From contig OZ038381.1 of the NCBI GenBank assembly GCA_964036045.1, forward strand, positions 102,739,367 through 102,803,366: a stretch of DNA of 64,000 nt, read 5' to 3'. Position numbers and translations under genes: made by a program. The stretch comes from Eutreptiella sp. 'Long Island Sound 2002'. Its lineage: Eukaryota; Euglenozoa; Euglenophyceae; Eutreptiales; Eutreptiaceae. Within the stretch, counting starts at the first letter, position 1; the number at the start of each line of letters is the position of its first letter. The notes beneath the pieces are model-generated. The model made no database searches. It was not told the origin of the DNA and was given only the letters and a program-made list of their open reading frames with translations. Shown one piece after another: positions 53,601 through 62,685 of the stretch.

Positions 53601-55899
53601 GGGCCCTTGTGGCCCTAGGGTGGGGGGGGTGGCAGACCCCTTGATCATGGCCACTGACTTTCTGGGGTGGACGATGAGGTTGTTGTGGGAGAAGTAGGAG
53701 ACGGTCACGTCCAGTAACTCATTGGCCTGTTGGGTGACCGTTGGCCCGCGGTCCGGGGCATGGGGTTCGTGTGGGGTGTGCGCGACCGTGAGGTTGGTGT
53801 CGTCCGCGAAGCCCACCTGGGGAGAGAGGAGGGGGTAGGGTGCGTAGGCCGGGTAATCCTGCTCGATTGCGAGGGCCAGGGGGAGCGTCACTAGAAGGTA
53901 CAGGAAGGGGCCCTCTGCTCCTCCTTGGGGGACCCCGCTGCCTGGCTCCAGGAAGGGGGTGAGGACTGCTCCAGTGCAGACCGCGTATTTGCGGGTGCGG
54001 ATGTAGCCGGAGGCGAAGTTGTAGAAGGGGAGGCCCAGGCGTTTCCACACCGCTTCTAGAAGGAGCCAGGGGGTGTTCGGGAAGGCTCCTTTGACGTCGA
54101 GGGAGGCGATGATGAGGTCCATCGGGTCCGTGTCGGCGATGGTGTCCTTGAGGAAGATGGCCTCGTGTGGGGACAGGCCTGGGATGGCCCCCCAGAGGCT
54201 GGCTGGTATGTGGGGGTCCAGGTGGGGGCGGATGCAGCGTAGGAGGATGGTCCAGACAATTTTGACCTCCGTGACCGCACAGACTATGGGGCGCCAGTTG
54301 TCCGGGCTTGCCCAGTCCCCTTTTTTGGAGAGGGGGCAGACAACGTTTGCTCAGTCTGGTGGCAGGGGGGTCTGCCCCGTGACAATGTCCCAGAGGCGGT
54401 CGGCGAGGATGCGGAGGAGGTGGGCGGGGAGGTGGTAGTATGCCTCCGCGAGGGGGCCGTCGTAGCCTGGGGTTTTGTGTTGCCGGAGACTGTGGATGGA
54501 AGGGGCGCTTTTCCAGTTGCCTCCTCTGGGCCCGATTGAAGACCCGAGGGAGGCGGTCGTTTTTGGCCTGGGTGTCTGGGTCCAGTGTGTCTTGGGTGGG
54601 CGTGTGTTGCCGGAGGAAGCTGTCTTGGGTGGCTTGGAGCACTGTGGCTGGGTCGTTGGTGAGGGAGCCGTCCTCCTGCCGGACCGTGGTGATGGTGCGG
54701 TGGCCGGTGTCGGTCATGGCGTTGTTGAGGTGGCGGATGGCCTTGTAGGGGAGTTCATGTTGCGCATACTGTTCGTGTTCCTGGGCGATGCGCTGTTGCC
54801 TGTGGATGTGCCACCGCTGCAGGTCTGCCCTGATGTGGGCTATCTGCGTCCTGCAGTGGTGTATCTGGCGGCTGGTTTGGGGGGTGTCGGTGTGGAGGAG
54901 GGTCGCCAGTTGTTGCTTCGCATGCCAGAGGTCGTGGAGCATGTCCCCTAGGGCCGTGGGTGGTTGGTCGTTGTCTGTGTGGGGGTGTTGCTGGAAGCCG
55001 CAGGCGACGGCGGCCGTGCGCATGGCTGTGAGTAGGTCAGTGGGGTCTGGTTGGATGCGCCGGGCGCGGTCTATGGCCCTGTGATATTGGGACCAGGCAT
55101 GCTTGTCATGCAGTGGGGGCATCTTCAGGGGGGGTGGTAGGCCTCCGTCCGCATCCTCTGGGGGGCTGGGGGGAAGGTTGGGGATGGTGAGGCGGATGTT
55201 CAGGGGGCTATGGCCTGTGGGTCCCAGCAGGAGGGGTCCATATCGGGCCTCCGCCCGGATGATGGTGGTGGGGTCGCCATAGCATACGTCGATGCGGGAT
55301 GGGGCGGCATCTATTTGGTGGGGGAAGTGGGATGGTTGGCCTTCGAGGTTGGCCGTCAGGTCCACGAGCCCCAGCATTTGGATGGTGTCGCTGACTGCAT
55401 GGTCCTGGGGTGTGGCCTGTCCCCCTCGGGCCGCCGGGGTGGGGGCGGCGTTCATGTCGCCGATGATGATTGTGGGGGCGAGCATGGCCATCTGGCGGTA
55501 TGCCTCGGCCAGGGCTCTGAGGAAGGGTTCTGTGGCGTTGCCGAAGGGGACGTGGGGGTTGATGACGTTGAGCTGCCATCCGTCCCCGACGTCCTCATAG
55601 ACACCTAGCCTCGCTGGGACGCTGAGGTGGTGGACGAGGTGGACGTGCATGCCGGTTTGGGCGTATAGGGGGGTCCCCTTGTGCCAGTAGCATTTGTACG
55701 CTTTCCGGTCCGGGGTGGATATGGGGGTGGTTTCTGGGGGGTCGTCGCGTTGTAGGCCTTGTTCCTGGAAGGTGAAGAGGTGGGGAACTCACCCCGGCCG
55801 CTGTGCCGTCGGGAGCTCCTGGAGGGCGGTTGCGGCGTCCTTGGAGTATGTGACGGCCGGGTGGTTGAGGTCGAGGAGGTTGACTGTGACCTCGATGGG
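50662..55899 (-). pseudogene. LINE 2 ORF2: endonuclease, reverse transcriptase, RNase H
   Basis: The endonuclease (EEP fold) starts near 55.90 kb: VNLLDLNHP … LFTFQEQGL, then IIIGDMNAAPTP, SRIDVCYGD and GPTGHSPLN. RT includes NWRPIVCAVTEVKIV, IIASLDVKGAFPNTP, GSGVPQGG and VGFADDTNLTV (~53.8 kb). RNase H has LFFTDASGES, NGELGAMADA and FVVDATLDTH, then after a shift HRHQYRNGKVDNQA. The C-terminus carries a CCPCDHTGPENWEHFKKC knuckle. Breaks: TGA near 55.79 and 54.35 kb where CGA is likely, frameshifts near 54.5, 53.5 and 51.5 kb. The protein nicks the target and primes cDNA synthesis. It ends DPDVH. Confidence 0.88.
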
Positions 55900-58856
55900 G
55901 GCGGGCTGGGGCTGTGGAGGCGGGTGCCCTCGGCCCTTGCCCCGTCAGGGAGGGGGACTGGGGCTTGGGGACTTTTTGCCGGTTGGTGGGCGCTTGGGTA
56001 GGCGCGGCGGAGGGAGGCCTTGGCTCCACTCCGGGGGGAGCTCCCCAGTGTATTTGGTGCCTCTGTGGGCCTTGTTCTCTTCGGTGCGGAGTCGGATGGG
56101 GTGGGCGCTGGTGAGCTCTGGGCTGTAGCCTTCTGGCTTGTCCGGGGCGCTGCTGCCTTGGTCCAGCTCCTTTTGGCGGTGCCGAACCACCGGGATCTGT
56201 GGCCCCCCATTGTCCTCTGGGTCGCAGAGACGGTACTGGATCGTGCCCTCACACCAGATCCAGTCGCCTGTGTGGTCAATGCGGAAGGGCTGCTGGACCT
56301 TCGCGCCCTATTCGAATCCTGGGTACGCCTCGGGCGGGGGCGGTGCTGGTGGCGGGAGGGAGGATGATGAGGATGCCTGGTCTGGGTGGGGTGGTGGTAA
56401 TGATGGGAGGGAGGATGAGGAGGATGCTTGGTCTGGGTTCGCCGGATGGGTCGGGTGGGGTGCGGGGGGTCGGGAAGTCGCTCCTCTCCGGCTTGGTTGG
56501 GGGCGGGTGCGCCCCTTTTTCGTCTCGCTCGCTTGGTTGGGACTGGAGGTAGCGGGGCTGGGGGGGCATGGGGTTTGAAGAAGGGGTGCGTTGCTTGCTG
56601 GCACGGATCCCTCAGTGGGGGTTCTGCCGGCGTTTGCATGTTCGCTTTAGCGTGGCTGCGCATGAGGTCGGCGAGCTTGCGCACGGTCTCCGGGGGATCT
56701 GATGGCCATGGCAGTGCGGCCCGGCTGTCGTCGAAGGGGTGGTGAAGGTGGTAGTTCCTCATGGCCTTGGCCAGCATGACCCAGGCCTCCGTGGGTTCCG
56801 GTGTGTCTGGGCTGTTGGGGGAGCCTTGAGCCCAGTAGAGTGCTGTGTGGAGGGCTTCCCAGGGGGCGCCTCTGCGGCCTGTGAGAGTGATGGCCTGGAG
56901 GAGTCGCTGCCGGCCCCGTGGGGGGTCTTCCGGGTGTATCTCCGGGGTATAGGCCTCGGCCGCCATGAGGACTCCGTGTGCACAGTGGAGGACCCACCAT
57001 TGGGCGTCTGCTTTGAGGATGTGGATGGAGGGTTGTTGGGGGGGCGTGTCCAGGGTGTCCCACGATGCGATGGCTAGTTCTATCCTGGAGGGCTGGAGGT
57101 GTGGGGTGGCTCTGCGGCTTAGGAGTTGATCGATGTGGAAGGGGGTGACGGGATCTTTGGGGCCCTGCGCTGGTGGGGGCATCGCTGGGATGGTTGTGGG
57201 GTTCCCGTGGCGTTCGTGGGCGGCGAGGGTGTATAGGGCGGCGGTGATGATGTGGTGGGCTTGCCCCTCCAGGACGATGTGGACGAAGTCCTTTGGTAGG
57301 TGGGCTGCGGGCTGGACGGTGATGTGGGCTAGGGCGCGTTGGTGGGCCTTTTTTCCCCCGTCTGGCGCCTGTGTCTGTTTGTCCCCCGGGATGTGCTGGT
57401 GTTGGTGTTTTGATGGAGGCGGTCCCAGGGCGAGGGATTCCACACCGTGGAGGGGGATGGCGTGTTCCCTGGACCTGTTGGGCAGGATGTATATGCCCGG
57501 GTCTCCCGATACGGTGCCCAGGTACATGTTGCCGGTGATGATGGGGGCCGGCAGCGGTTGGCGCAGGGGCGAGGTGCATGGGGTGGAGCAGGGCGGGTCA
57601 TGGTGCTCACACCGGGGTTGGTCGATGCCGTACAGGGTGACGTGTACGGCAAAGGGTCGGACGGCGCGCTGGATATTGTGGGGTTGGATGTTGTGGAGGC
57701 GCGCCACCACCAGTGTGTGGGAGCGCCCTTCGCTGATCCACACGGCATCTTCCCGCGACGCCGCTGGGTTCAGGCAGTCGGTGGTGATGCCTGTGATCGT
57801 GCAGTTGTGGGTGGCATCTGACACTCTGGCGGGGGGGGCGCTGGTGTGGGGGATGGTGTGGTCGTCGTGGAGGGTGCGGGCCTTGCGCCTCGCATCGTGT
57901 CGGTGCTGGGCCTCCTGAGAGGGGGTGTGCATACCTGTTTGTTTGGGCTTCTTGTTGGGGCGGTCTGCGGTGTGGAAGAGGGTGGGCCAGGAGGGGGCGT
58001 GGTGGAGGGTGGGGTGTGGGAGGTCCCCCCGTGTTGCCCATGTGTACAGGGTGGCCGCGGCGGCCCCTTCTGCCTGTATGGTGTATTGCTCGTCGTGTCG
58101 GCGACGGGTGAGGAGGACGTTGGGGGCCGTCAGCTCATACACCTGTGTGGTGTGGGGGAGGTGGCAGGTGACGGTGATCTTGGGGGCGTCGTTCTTGCGG
58201 GTGGTGCTGTGGGAGATGATGTAGTGGGTCGCCCATTCCTCCTGGGGGGTGTGTTCCGTCGGTTCTAGCTTGAGTGGGGAATGGAGCGGCTTCGGTGTTG
58301 GGGGCTTGTCTTGGGCCTTCGCGTGGGGCGCCACTTTGGTTTCGACCAGGTATTGTGGGCCCCAGGTTTCCGGCGCCCCTACCTGTGTGGCTCCCGCTGC
58401 TACGGCTTGGAGGAGGGCAGTTGTGTTGGTGTCTAGAGGGGGGGCCCCCGGTTGGGGGGTGAGGGTGTTGTGGTGTTGGTATGCCCACCAAATGGTGTAG
58501 CCTTGTTGGGTGTTGCAGTGCGGGGTTTGGGTCTGGGCTTGCTGGATGGATAGGGCGGTCTTGATGTCTTCCGCTGCTTGTGGGTTTATGGGTGTGGCGT
58601 ACACCCATACTTCCGGGGTGTGTATGCCGTGTGGTGCTTGGCCTACTCCTCGTATCGGGTGTAGGGTGTGGTGGGTGCGCGTGAGCCCTAGGTGCTCTTG
58701 GAGGAGGTCCCCCCGGATGTCCTCCAACCGTTGTTGCCAGGCCTGGCAACAACGGTTGGAGGACATCCGGTGTGTGTGTGTGTGTGTGTGGTCGTTGGGG
58801 GCGGGGTGGGTGATGACGATGGCTTGCCATGGGGTGGGGCCTGGATGCACCGTCAT
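55605..58856 (-). CDS. LINE 2 ORF1 protein, 1,083 codons, unknown domain
   Basis: A long open frame precedes ORF2 and overlaps its start in another register. Residues 1-~740 are a non-repetitive His/Pro/Thr-rich region with a few hydrophobic blocks (LPKDFVHIVLEGQAHHIITA, PSIHILKADAQWWVLHCAHG). The rest is basic and Ser/Arg/Pro-rich, as expected for an RNA-binding ORF1. I recognise no RRM, esterase or CCHC knuckle. The first ~45 codons run through a (CA)n repeat and a perfect palindrome. In the same register the frame extends further upstream to about 59.05 kb, and after a one-base shift to about 59.6 kb, so the true N-terminus is likely upstream. Confidence 0.65.
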   Translation of the reverse strand: MTVHPGPTPWQAIVITHPAPNDHTHTHTHRMSSNRCCQAWQQRLEDIRGDLLQEHLGLTRTHHTLHPIRGVGQAPHGIHTPEVWVYATPINPQAAEDIKTALSIQQAQTQTPHCNTQQGYTIWWAYQHHNTLTPQPGAPPLDTNTTALLQAVAAGATQVGAPETWGPQYLVETKVAPHAKAQDKPPTPKPLHSPLKLEPTEHTPQEEWATHYIISHSTTRKNDAPKITVTCHLPHTTQVYELTAPNVLLTRRRHDEQYTIQAEGAAAATLYTWATRGDLPHPTLHHAPSWPTLFHTADRPNKKPKQTGMHTPSQEAQHRHDARRKARTLHDDHTIPHTSAPPARVSDATHNCTITGITTDCLNPAASREDAVWISEGRSHTLVVARLHNIQPHNIQRAVRPFAVHVTLYGIDQPRCEHHDPPCSTPCTSPLRQPLPAPIITGNMYLGTVSGDPGIYILPNRSREHAIPLHGVESLALGPPPSKHQHQHIPGDKQTQAPDGGKKAHQRALAHITVQPAAHLPKDFVHIVLEGQAHHIITAALYTLAAHERHGNPTTIPAMPPPAQGPKDPVTPFHIDQLLSRRATPHLQPSRIELAIASWDTLDTPPQQPSIHILKADAQWWVLHCAHGVLMAAEAYTPEIHPEDPPRGRQRLLQAITLTGRRGAPWEALHTALYWAQGSPNSPDTPEPTEAWVMLAKAMRNYHLHHPFDDSRAALPWPSDPPETVRKLADLMRSHAKANMQTPAEPPLRDPCQQATHPFFKPHAPPAPLPPVPTKRARRKRGAPAPNQAGEERLPDPPHPTRPIRRTQTKHPPHPPSHHYHHPTQTRHPHHPPSRHQHRPRPRRTQDSNRARRSSSPSALTTQATGSGVRARSSTVSATQRTMGGHRSRWFGTAKRSWTKAAAPRTSQKATAQSSPAPTPSDSAPKRTRPTEAPNTLGSSPRSGAKASLRRAYPSAHQPAKSPQAPVPLPDGARAEGTRLHSPSPPPSRSQSTSSTSTTRPSHTPRTPQPPSRSSRRHSGRGEFPTSSPSRNKAYNATTPQKPPPYPPRTGKRTNATGTRGPPYTPKPACTSTSSTTSASQRG
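58713..58770. repeat. Perfect 58-bp palindrome
   Basis: Two 29-bp arms with no spacer, centred between 58,741 and 58,742 (centre CCAGGCCTGG). It lies in ORF1 and partly encodes SSNRCCQAWQQRLEDIR. The right arm is followed directly by a (GT)n run. Confidence 0.97.
58771..58790. repeat. (GT)n microsatellite
   Basis: About ten GT units directly beside the palindrome; on the coding strand it gives alternating His/Thr codons near the ORF1 start. Confidence 0.9.
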
Positions 58857-59661
58857 AGGTGCCGACGATGCTTGCGGGGGTATGTGGACGGCGTGGGCGG
58901 GGGCTGCTGTTACGGGGTTTCCCTCCGTGGGTGTGATTGTGGCATCGCCTTGGACGGTGATGAGGAGGTGGTGGCGGCCCGTCGGTAGTGCCCAGGTGGT
59001 GGTGGGCTCAGTGATCGAGTGGAGGCCGATGGCCTGGAGCCCCTGGTGTGATTTCGTCTCATCAGAGTGTGCCGTTGTGGACCGCCCATTCCCGTGGCAG
59101 GTCTCGAAACCCGTTTCGGTCCGGGGTGGGGCGGTGTTGTGGGGGGAGCTTCATTGTGGTGAAGGGGTGGGTGAGGGGCTCCGTGCAGGGTTTTTCTTGT
59201 TTGGTTGGTGGTGATGATGCCTGGGGCATCTCTTCGTCCAGTTGTTGTGGGGCTTTCGCCTCCTCGAGATCTGCGCTGATGGTGGCGAAGACATCTGGGA
59301 GGGTGGGGGAGGCGGGCGGCTGGCATGCCGGATCGTTCCAGGTGATGTGGTATTCCTCCGGGTTCTCGGGGCTTTGCTGTACGGTGATGGCGGCGGTGGC
59401 GTCGTCTTCAGGTGTCCATGGGAGTGGATTGTGGTCGAGGGGGTGGAGGGTGATGGTGTGGCGGTGTTTCCAGCTGTGGAACGCTAGGTGGGCGTGGAGG
59501 CTGTGTCTAGTGTCCCCGGGCGGGCGGGGGTAGGTTTCGGCTGCTGCTTCCAGGAAGGCGTCCGTGGTGCCTTTCCAGGTGTCTTCCGAGAGAAGGTCTT
59601 CCTCTGTGTCCGACTCGTTGTCGTTCCTTTTCTCCTGCTTCCACCCCGAGAGGGTCAGGTA
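58857..59661 (-). pseudogene. LINE 2 5' region with upstream extension of ORF1
   Basis: On the minus strand a frame including EEYHITWNDPACQPPASPTL runs to AVHNGTL and a stop near 59.06 kb. One base later, the ORF1 register is open (HSDETKSHQGLQAIGL…) into the annotated ORF1. A single indel would thus join them. The 5' end of the LINE is set by the target duplication at 59,662. Confidence 0.5.
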
Positions 59662-59673
59662 GCCTGTTTCGCA
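59662..59673. repeat. LINE 2 target duplication, right copy
   Basis: GCCTGTTTCGCA, identical to 44,297-44,308. Confidence 0.92.
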
Positions 59674-59786
59674 AGAAACGAGGTATTAGAATGGGGTAAA
59701 ATGGTCGAGATGAATCGATGTATGACACGTTTTTAGCAAAAGCGGGTGAGGTATTGTTCAGAATGCAAAACAGAGAGGTACCACAA
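59674..59786 (-). pseudogene. DNA-transposon exon upstream of the LINE 2 junction
   Basis: After a CAG at 59,787-59,789 the minus frame reads CGTSLFCILNNTSPAFAKNV, SYIDSSRPFYPILIPRFLRN and runs into the LINE junction, in register with the frame at 44,296. The acceptor lies 43 bases from the nearest palindrome, more than in the clear introns, so it is less certain. No domain is recognised. Confidence 0.5.
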
Positions 59787-59831
59787 CTGTTCTTAGAGAG
59801 GGGGTGTAAAAACATGTTGTTTCACGCTGTT

Positions 59832-59849
59832 TGCGCGAGGCCTCGCGCA
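59832..59849. repeat. Palindrome copy, perfect 18 bp
   Basis: TGCGCGAGGCCTCGCGCA. A GTTGAT donor candidate at 59,878 (minus strand) is 29 bases upstream and a CAG at 59,787 could be the acceptor, giving a 92-nt intron. This assignment is weaker than for the GTATGT introns. Confidence 0.8.
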
Positions 59850-60080
59850 TCACTGCATGGTCTCCAATCTTCATCAACCATTCCGGATCGTGTCACCTTC
59901 TCTCTGCTCCTCCAACACACTGCGTTGGAACATCAGCTCCGACAATTTTCTCTTAAAACCTGACGGAAGCGGCCCCTGCTGAGTCAGCACTAACAACGGG
60001 GACACAAGGACTTGTTTGTAATGGTTAGACCCCTTTGGAATTAGAAGAGATGCCAGAAAGCTGGGTACACCCCTGCGTGG

Positions 60081-60794
60081 CTAATGTGCCTGGATTGCAC
60101 AAGTAGGCTCCGCGCACCACCTAATCGAAGGCACGTACACACGCTCTACATTCAAAAAAGCAGTTGGCCGCTGACGCACGGAATTGACAAAGGAATCGGG
60201 GATTTTGCAGGCATTAACCCTGTGACCTTCTTTCCGGATAGAGGTTAGATGGTACAGTTCGTCAACATCGTCAATGGTCAGTGCACCTCTGTTTTGCCCT
60301 TTCTTTGTTACAAGGCTGGAGAGCAGACCTTCACAAAACTCCTCAGCAAATAACTGTCCAGGCATAGCTGAGTGCCATGCAGTGTGGCATAATAAGGCAG
60401 TTGCAACAGTGTGTTCGTACTTTAAAAGTGTGTCCCCCATGTTCAAACGGTCGAAAAGACACATGACGATCTGCAGTCCCTCAGAAGCAGAAACACCCGT
60501 GTTAGCGGTCTCAGCCACCCAATTGCACTGCCTTAGGAGGTGTCCTAGGTATAGTAACATAGGACAGTATTGTGTTAACAGAACCTGCATGCCTTTACAG
60601 ACAGCGTACCGAAAACAACTTCGCCGATTCGCTGGACGTGCCAACCCGAGAGAGTGACCTTTCCTTTTCGGGCGCCGTATGTGGGCGCCCATACCCAACA
60701 GCAGTGCCCCTACGGTTATTTCCATCGTGATCAGCCTGGGGAAACAGGGGACAGTGTCTGCGCTGCGCAACAAACCTTTACGGAAAAATGCCAC
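60081..60794 (-). pseudogene. DNA-transposon ORF, 237 codons, unknown
   Basis: One of the two largest continuous frames of the transposon. It is rich in hydrophobic helices with several Cys and His (LLRQCNWVAETANTG, HTVATALLCHTAWHSAMPG) and an acidic DDVDELYHLTS segment. The spacing does not let me name a zinc finger. It lies between the 212-codon frame at 61.05-61.69 kb and the exon at 59.7 kb. It could be the helical middle of a transposase; this is a guess from position only. Confidence 0.5.
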
Positions 60795-61051
60795 TATCGG
60801 CCTAAATGAGCAAAACGTTTGCGTAACTCAAATATTGTACGCGTGCCAGAAGCCGTATAATATAGGGTGTGACCACAAAAATAGCCGGACATTCCAGCCT
60901 GTTGTTTTTTCCCCCTACATCATCTTGCAAATGCTGTAATGGGTATTCTCGTCACATAAAAGTGGCACAACTGGTCGAGTGTGTTCAGCCAAGTCCCTAG
61001 TGAGTTGCAATAGGTTAAGAAGCGATACATTGCCGCTTTCCTTTTCTTTGC
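60795..61051. other. Gap between two transposon frames
   Basis: No palindrome and no convincing exon here. It may be an intron without the palindrome, or decayed coding sequence. Confidence 0.35.
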
Positions 61052-61690
61052 TTAGACAGAGGGGCCGCCCATTCGGTCTCTTGGCAGGCACTGGCGAATA
61101 ATGTCAAGCGGTGCCCTGATGTTTCGCACAACAGGCCGCGTGCTTGCAAATCCTAGATCATGTAGGATACGTGCAAAGGTTCCCTCGGTGTTCCCCAGCA
61201 TGCGCGCAACAACATGAACACGCCCTTCGAGCTCTTCCAGGTTAGGATGACCATGCCAGTAGCGTGATGCATCCCGTAGTAGCAAGACAGCCAACACTGT
61301 TGCGTTAAGGCTCTTGTCGTTCTTATCAGTGTTTTTGGTGAATTTTTTGTTGTACCAGTTGTCCATCCACAACACAAACCACTGCTTGTGTATTTTGTTC
61401 CATGTCATCTGTAACCTCACTGCGGCCCTTTCCTTCACTGAAGATGCGCTGTATCGCGCCGGACCTGACCTTGCTAAAATGCGCCGCTGCGCCCTGCTCC
61501 CCTCTATCGCAATAACAGACTTTGATTTTCCCTGGTACAGTACTGCGCGGTGGCGCATCAGTAAATAAAGGCGCCAGGCCTCCTCTATCAAAACACCAAT
61601 GCATCTCTTGCCCGCTGCCGCGATTCCCTTTTCAACGCTGCAACGCGTCCGTTCATTTTTGCGCAGACGCAGAAAAAACACAAACAGCAA
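61052..61690 (-). pseudogene. DNA-transposon ORF, 212 codons, possible transposase core
   Basis: The frame has a basic N-terminal helical part, then FVLWMDNWYNKKFT … LNATVLAVLLLRDASRYWHGHPNLEEL. The hydrophobic strand followed by D-N-W and a later conserved L-N-x-T stretch resembles the first catalytic Asp of RNase-H-fold transposases, but I cannot find the remaining catalytic acids with confidence. It is inside the TIRs, so a transposase is expected somewhere. It ends GGPSV with TAA. Alternative: an unrelated cargo protein. Confidence 0.45.
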
Positions 61691-62184
61691 TCGCGCGTCC
61701 TCGTCCCCCTGTTTTAGCCCTGCCCACTATACGTCTGCCCTGTGTTCCTCTGAGCGGACATGGCGGAATACTCCAAATGCTGCGGCCACTGTCTTCTCGA
61801 GGGCCGACAGTTTTCGCAGGGGGATTGTTACTGTGCACAAAAAAATTGCGCAAAGGTATCCTCCTAAATATCGCTGGTTAAGAGAGTTTCTTGCATGAAA
61901 CATCAAGCTGTCACACAGTTCTCGCGCGACCAGTTATTCAATGATTTGCTGGTCGCATGCACCACTTTCAGTTTACTGTAACTGTCTGGTGGTCCCACAA
62001 TTAAATGGTTAATCCTAACTGCTTACCCAGTTGCGGCGCGCCACCATTGCTTTTAGGCAGTGGAGTCAGCGGTGACCATAGTATGAAAACTAGAGATGCC
62101 GGCGGGACCTGTATGGGCGCCCATGCAGCAGGGCCGCATCCAACGGAATGTACATGCTGTGTAGTTGGTGGATCTGTCCGTTTT
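61691..62184. other. Transposon region without a clear exon
   Basis: AT/GC-mixed sequence. A short minus-strand stretch (ENGQIHQLHSMYIPLDAALL) after the acceptor at 62,185 may be an exon of about 95 bases. The remainder shows nothing convincing. Confidence 0.35.
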
Positions 62185-62260
62185 CTGTTTCCATGCGCGC
62201 TAATGACCTCCATTGCGTGAGGCCTCGCGCAAACGTCACCAAAAATTTAATGTTTCTCAC
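62185..62260 (-). other. Probable intron (76 nt) with palindrome
   Basis: GTGAGA donor at 62,260, GGAAACAG acceptor at 62,185, palindrome at 62,214-62,231 (one mismatch), 29 bases after the donor and 27 before the acceptor. A second palindrome at 62,272-62,289 lies just upstream, so a longer 137-nt intron from a GTAGAA donor at 62,321 that contains both is the alternative. Confidence 0.55.
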
Positions 62261-62271
62261 GTGCCATTTCA

Positions 62272-62289
62272 TGAGCGAGGCCTCGCGCA
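62272..62289. repeat. Palindrome copy, one mismatch
   Basis: TGAGCGAGGCCTCGCGCA. It is 40 bases from the previous copy. No separate CAG acceptor lies between the two. Confidence 0.75.
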
Positions 62290-62380
62290 TGAAACTACAA
62301 TTTCCTCTGGAACATTTCTACATTTCAAGATTAACAGGTGTAGTGATGTCAAAATTTATTTATTCATAGATCCATTTCTA

Positions 62381-62479
62381 TCACTCCATCCTGACAATTG
62401 TACAAATTAACCTGTATAAATACGTTAAGTTTCTCTTTTCCCACAACCTGCCTAATGCATTGCGCTGTAGTACATTAAT
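62381..62479 (-). pseudogene. DNA-transposon exon after the nuclease-like exon
   Basis: From the acceptor at 62,480 it reads INVLQRNALGRLWEKRNLTY and stays open for 32 codons to TGA. It directly continues the frame of the 102-nt exon upstream in phase 0. The real donor probably lies before the stop. Confidence 0.6.
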
Positions 62480-62549
62480 CTGACACAAATATTCGCCTTT
62501 GCGCGAGGCCTCGCGCAAAGAATGAACACAGACAAATACTTTTCCGTAC
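62480..62549 (-). other. Intron (70 nt) with perfect 24-bp palindrome
   Basis: GTACGG donor at 62,549 and TTTGTGTCAG acceptor at 62,480. The palindrome spans 62,497-62,520. Splicing joins …VEVKRPMGH to INVLQRNALG in phase 0. Spacing (32 bases to the donor, 17 to the acceptor) matches the introns at 35.9 and 36.3 kb. Confidence 0.82.
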
Positions 62550-62651
62550 ATGACCCATGGGACGTTTCACTTCTACGACAATATTTATTTCATTGTAATG
62601 GCTCGCAACGGTCCAGACATATCCATCAAAATAATTATTTTTTGATGCTTT
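62550..62651 (-). pseudogene. DNA-transposon exon with PD-(D/E)XK-like motif
   Basis: A 34-codon exon follows TTTCAG at 62,652-62,654. It reads KASKNNYFDGYVWTVASHYN, then EINIVVEVKRPMGH. The pattern D-G … hydrophobic strand … E-V-K is the core of PD-(D/E)XK nucleases (Asp, then Glu-x-Lys). The distance of 18 residues between Asp and Glu is usual for the fold. The exon begins only about 35 bases inside the right inverted repeat. A short conserved core is limited evidence, so the nuclease call is tentative. Confidence 0.5.
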
Positions 62652-62685
62652 CTGAAACCTCTCGTTTTCCTACCTCTTCTGTTGT

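Larger units (their letters stand above)
44309..59661 (-). mobile_element. LINE 2: apparently full-length 15.35-kb LINE
   Basis: A 12-bp direct repeat flanks it. On the minus strand it has ORF1, ORF2 with apurinic-type endonuclease, RT, RNase H and a Cys/His end, ORF3, a 2.4-kb 3' region and a (CTAC)n tail. The length is far above the 4-8 kb usual for LINEs, mainly because of ORF3, the long 3' region and a large ORF1. Several stops and frameshifts show it is no longer autonomous. Its insertion splits an exon of the DNA transposon, whose frame is open across the empty site. Confidence 0.9.

Noticed and set aside
9764-62520. The repeated palindromes as a CRISPR array
   Set aside because: Copies are scattered over 53 kb with no regular spacers, in eukaryotic transposon DNA, and sit within introns.
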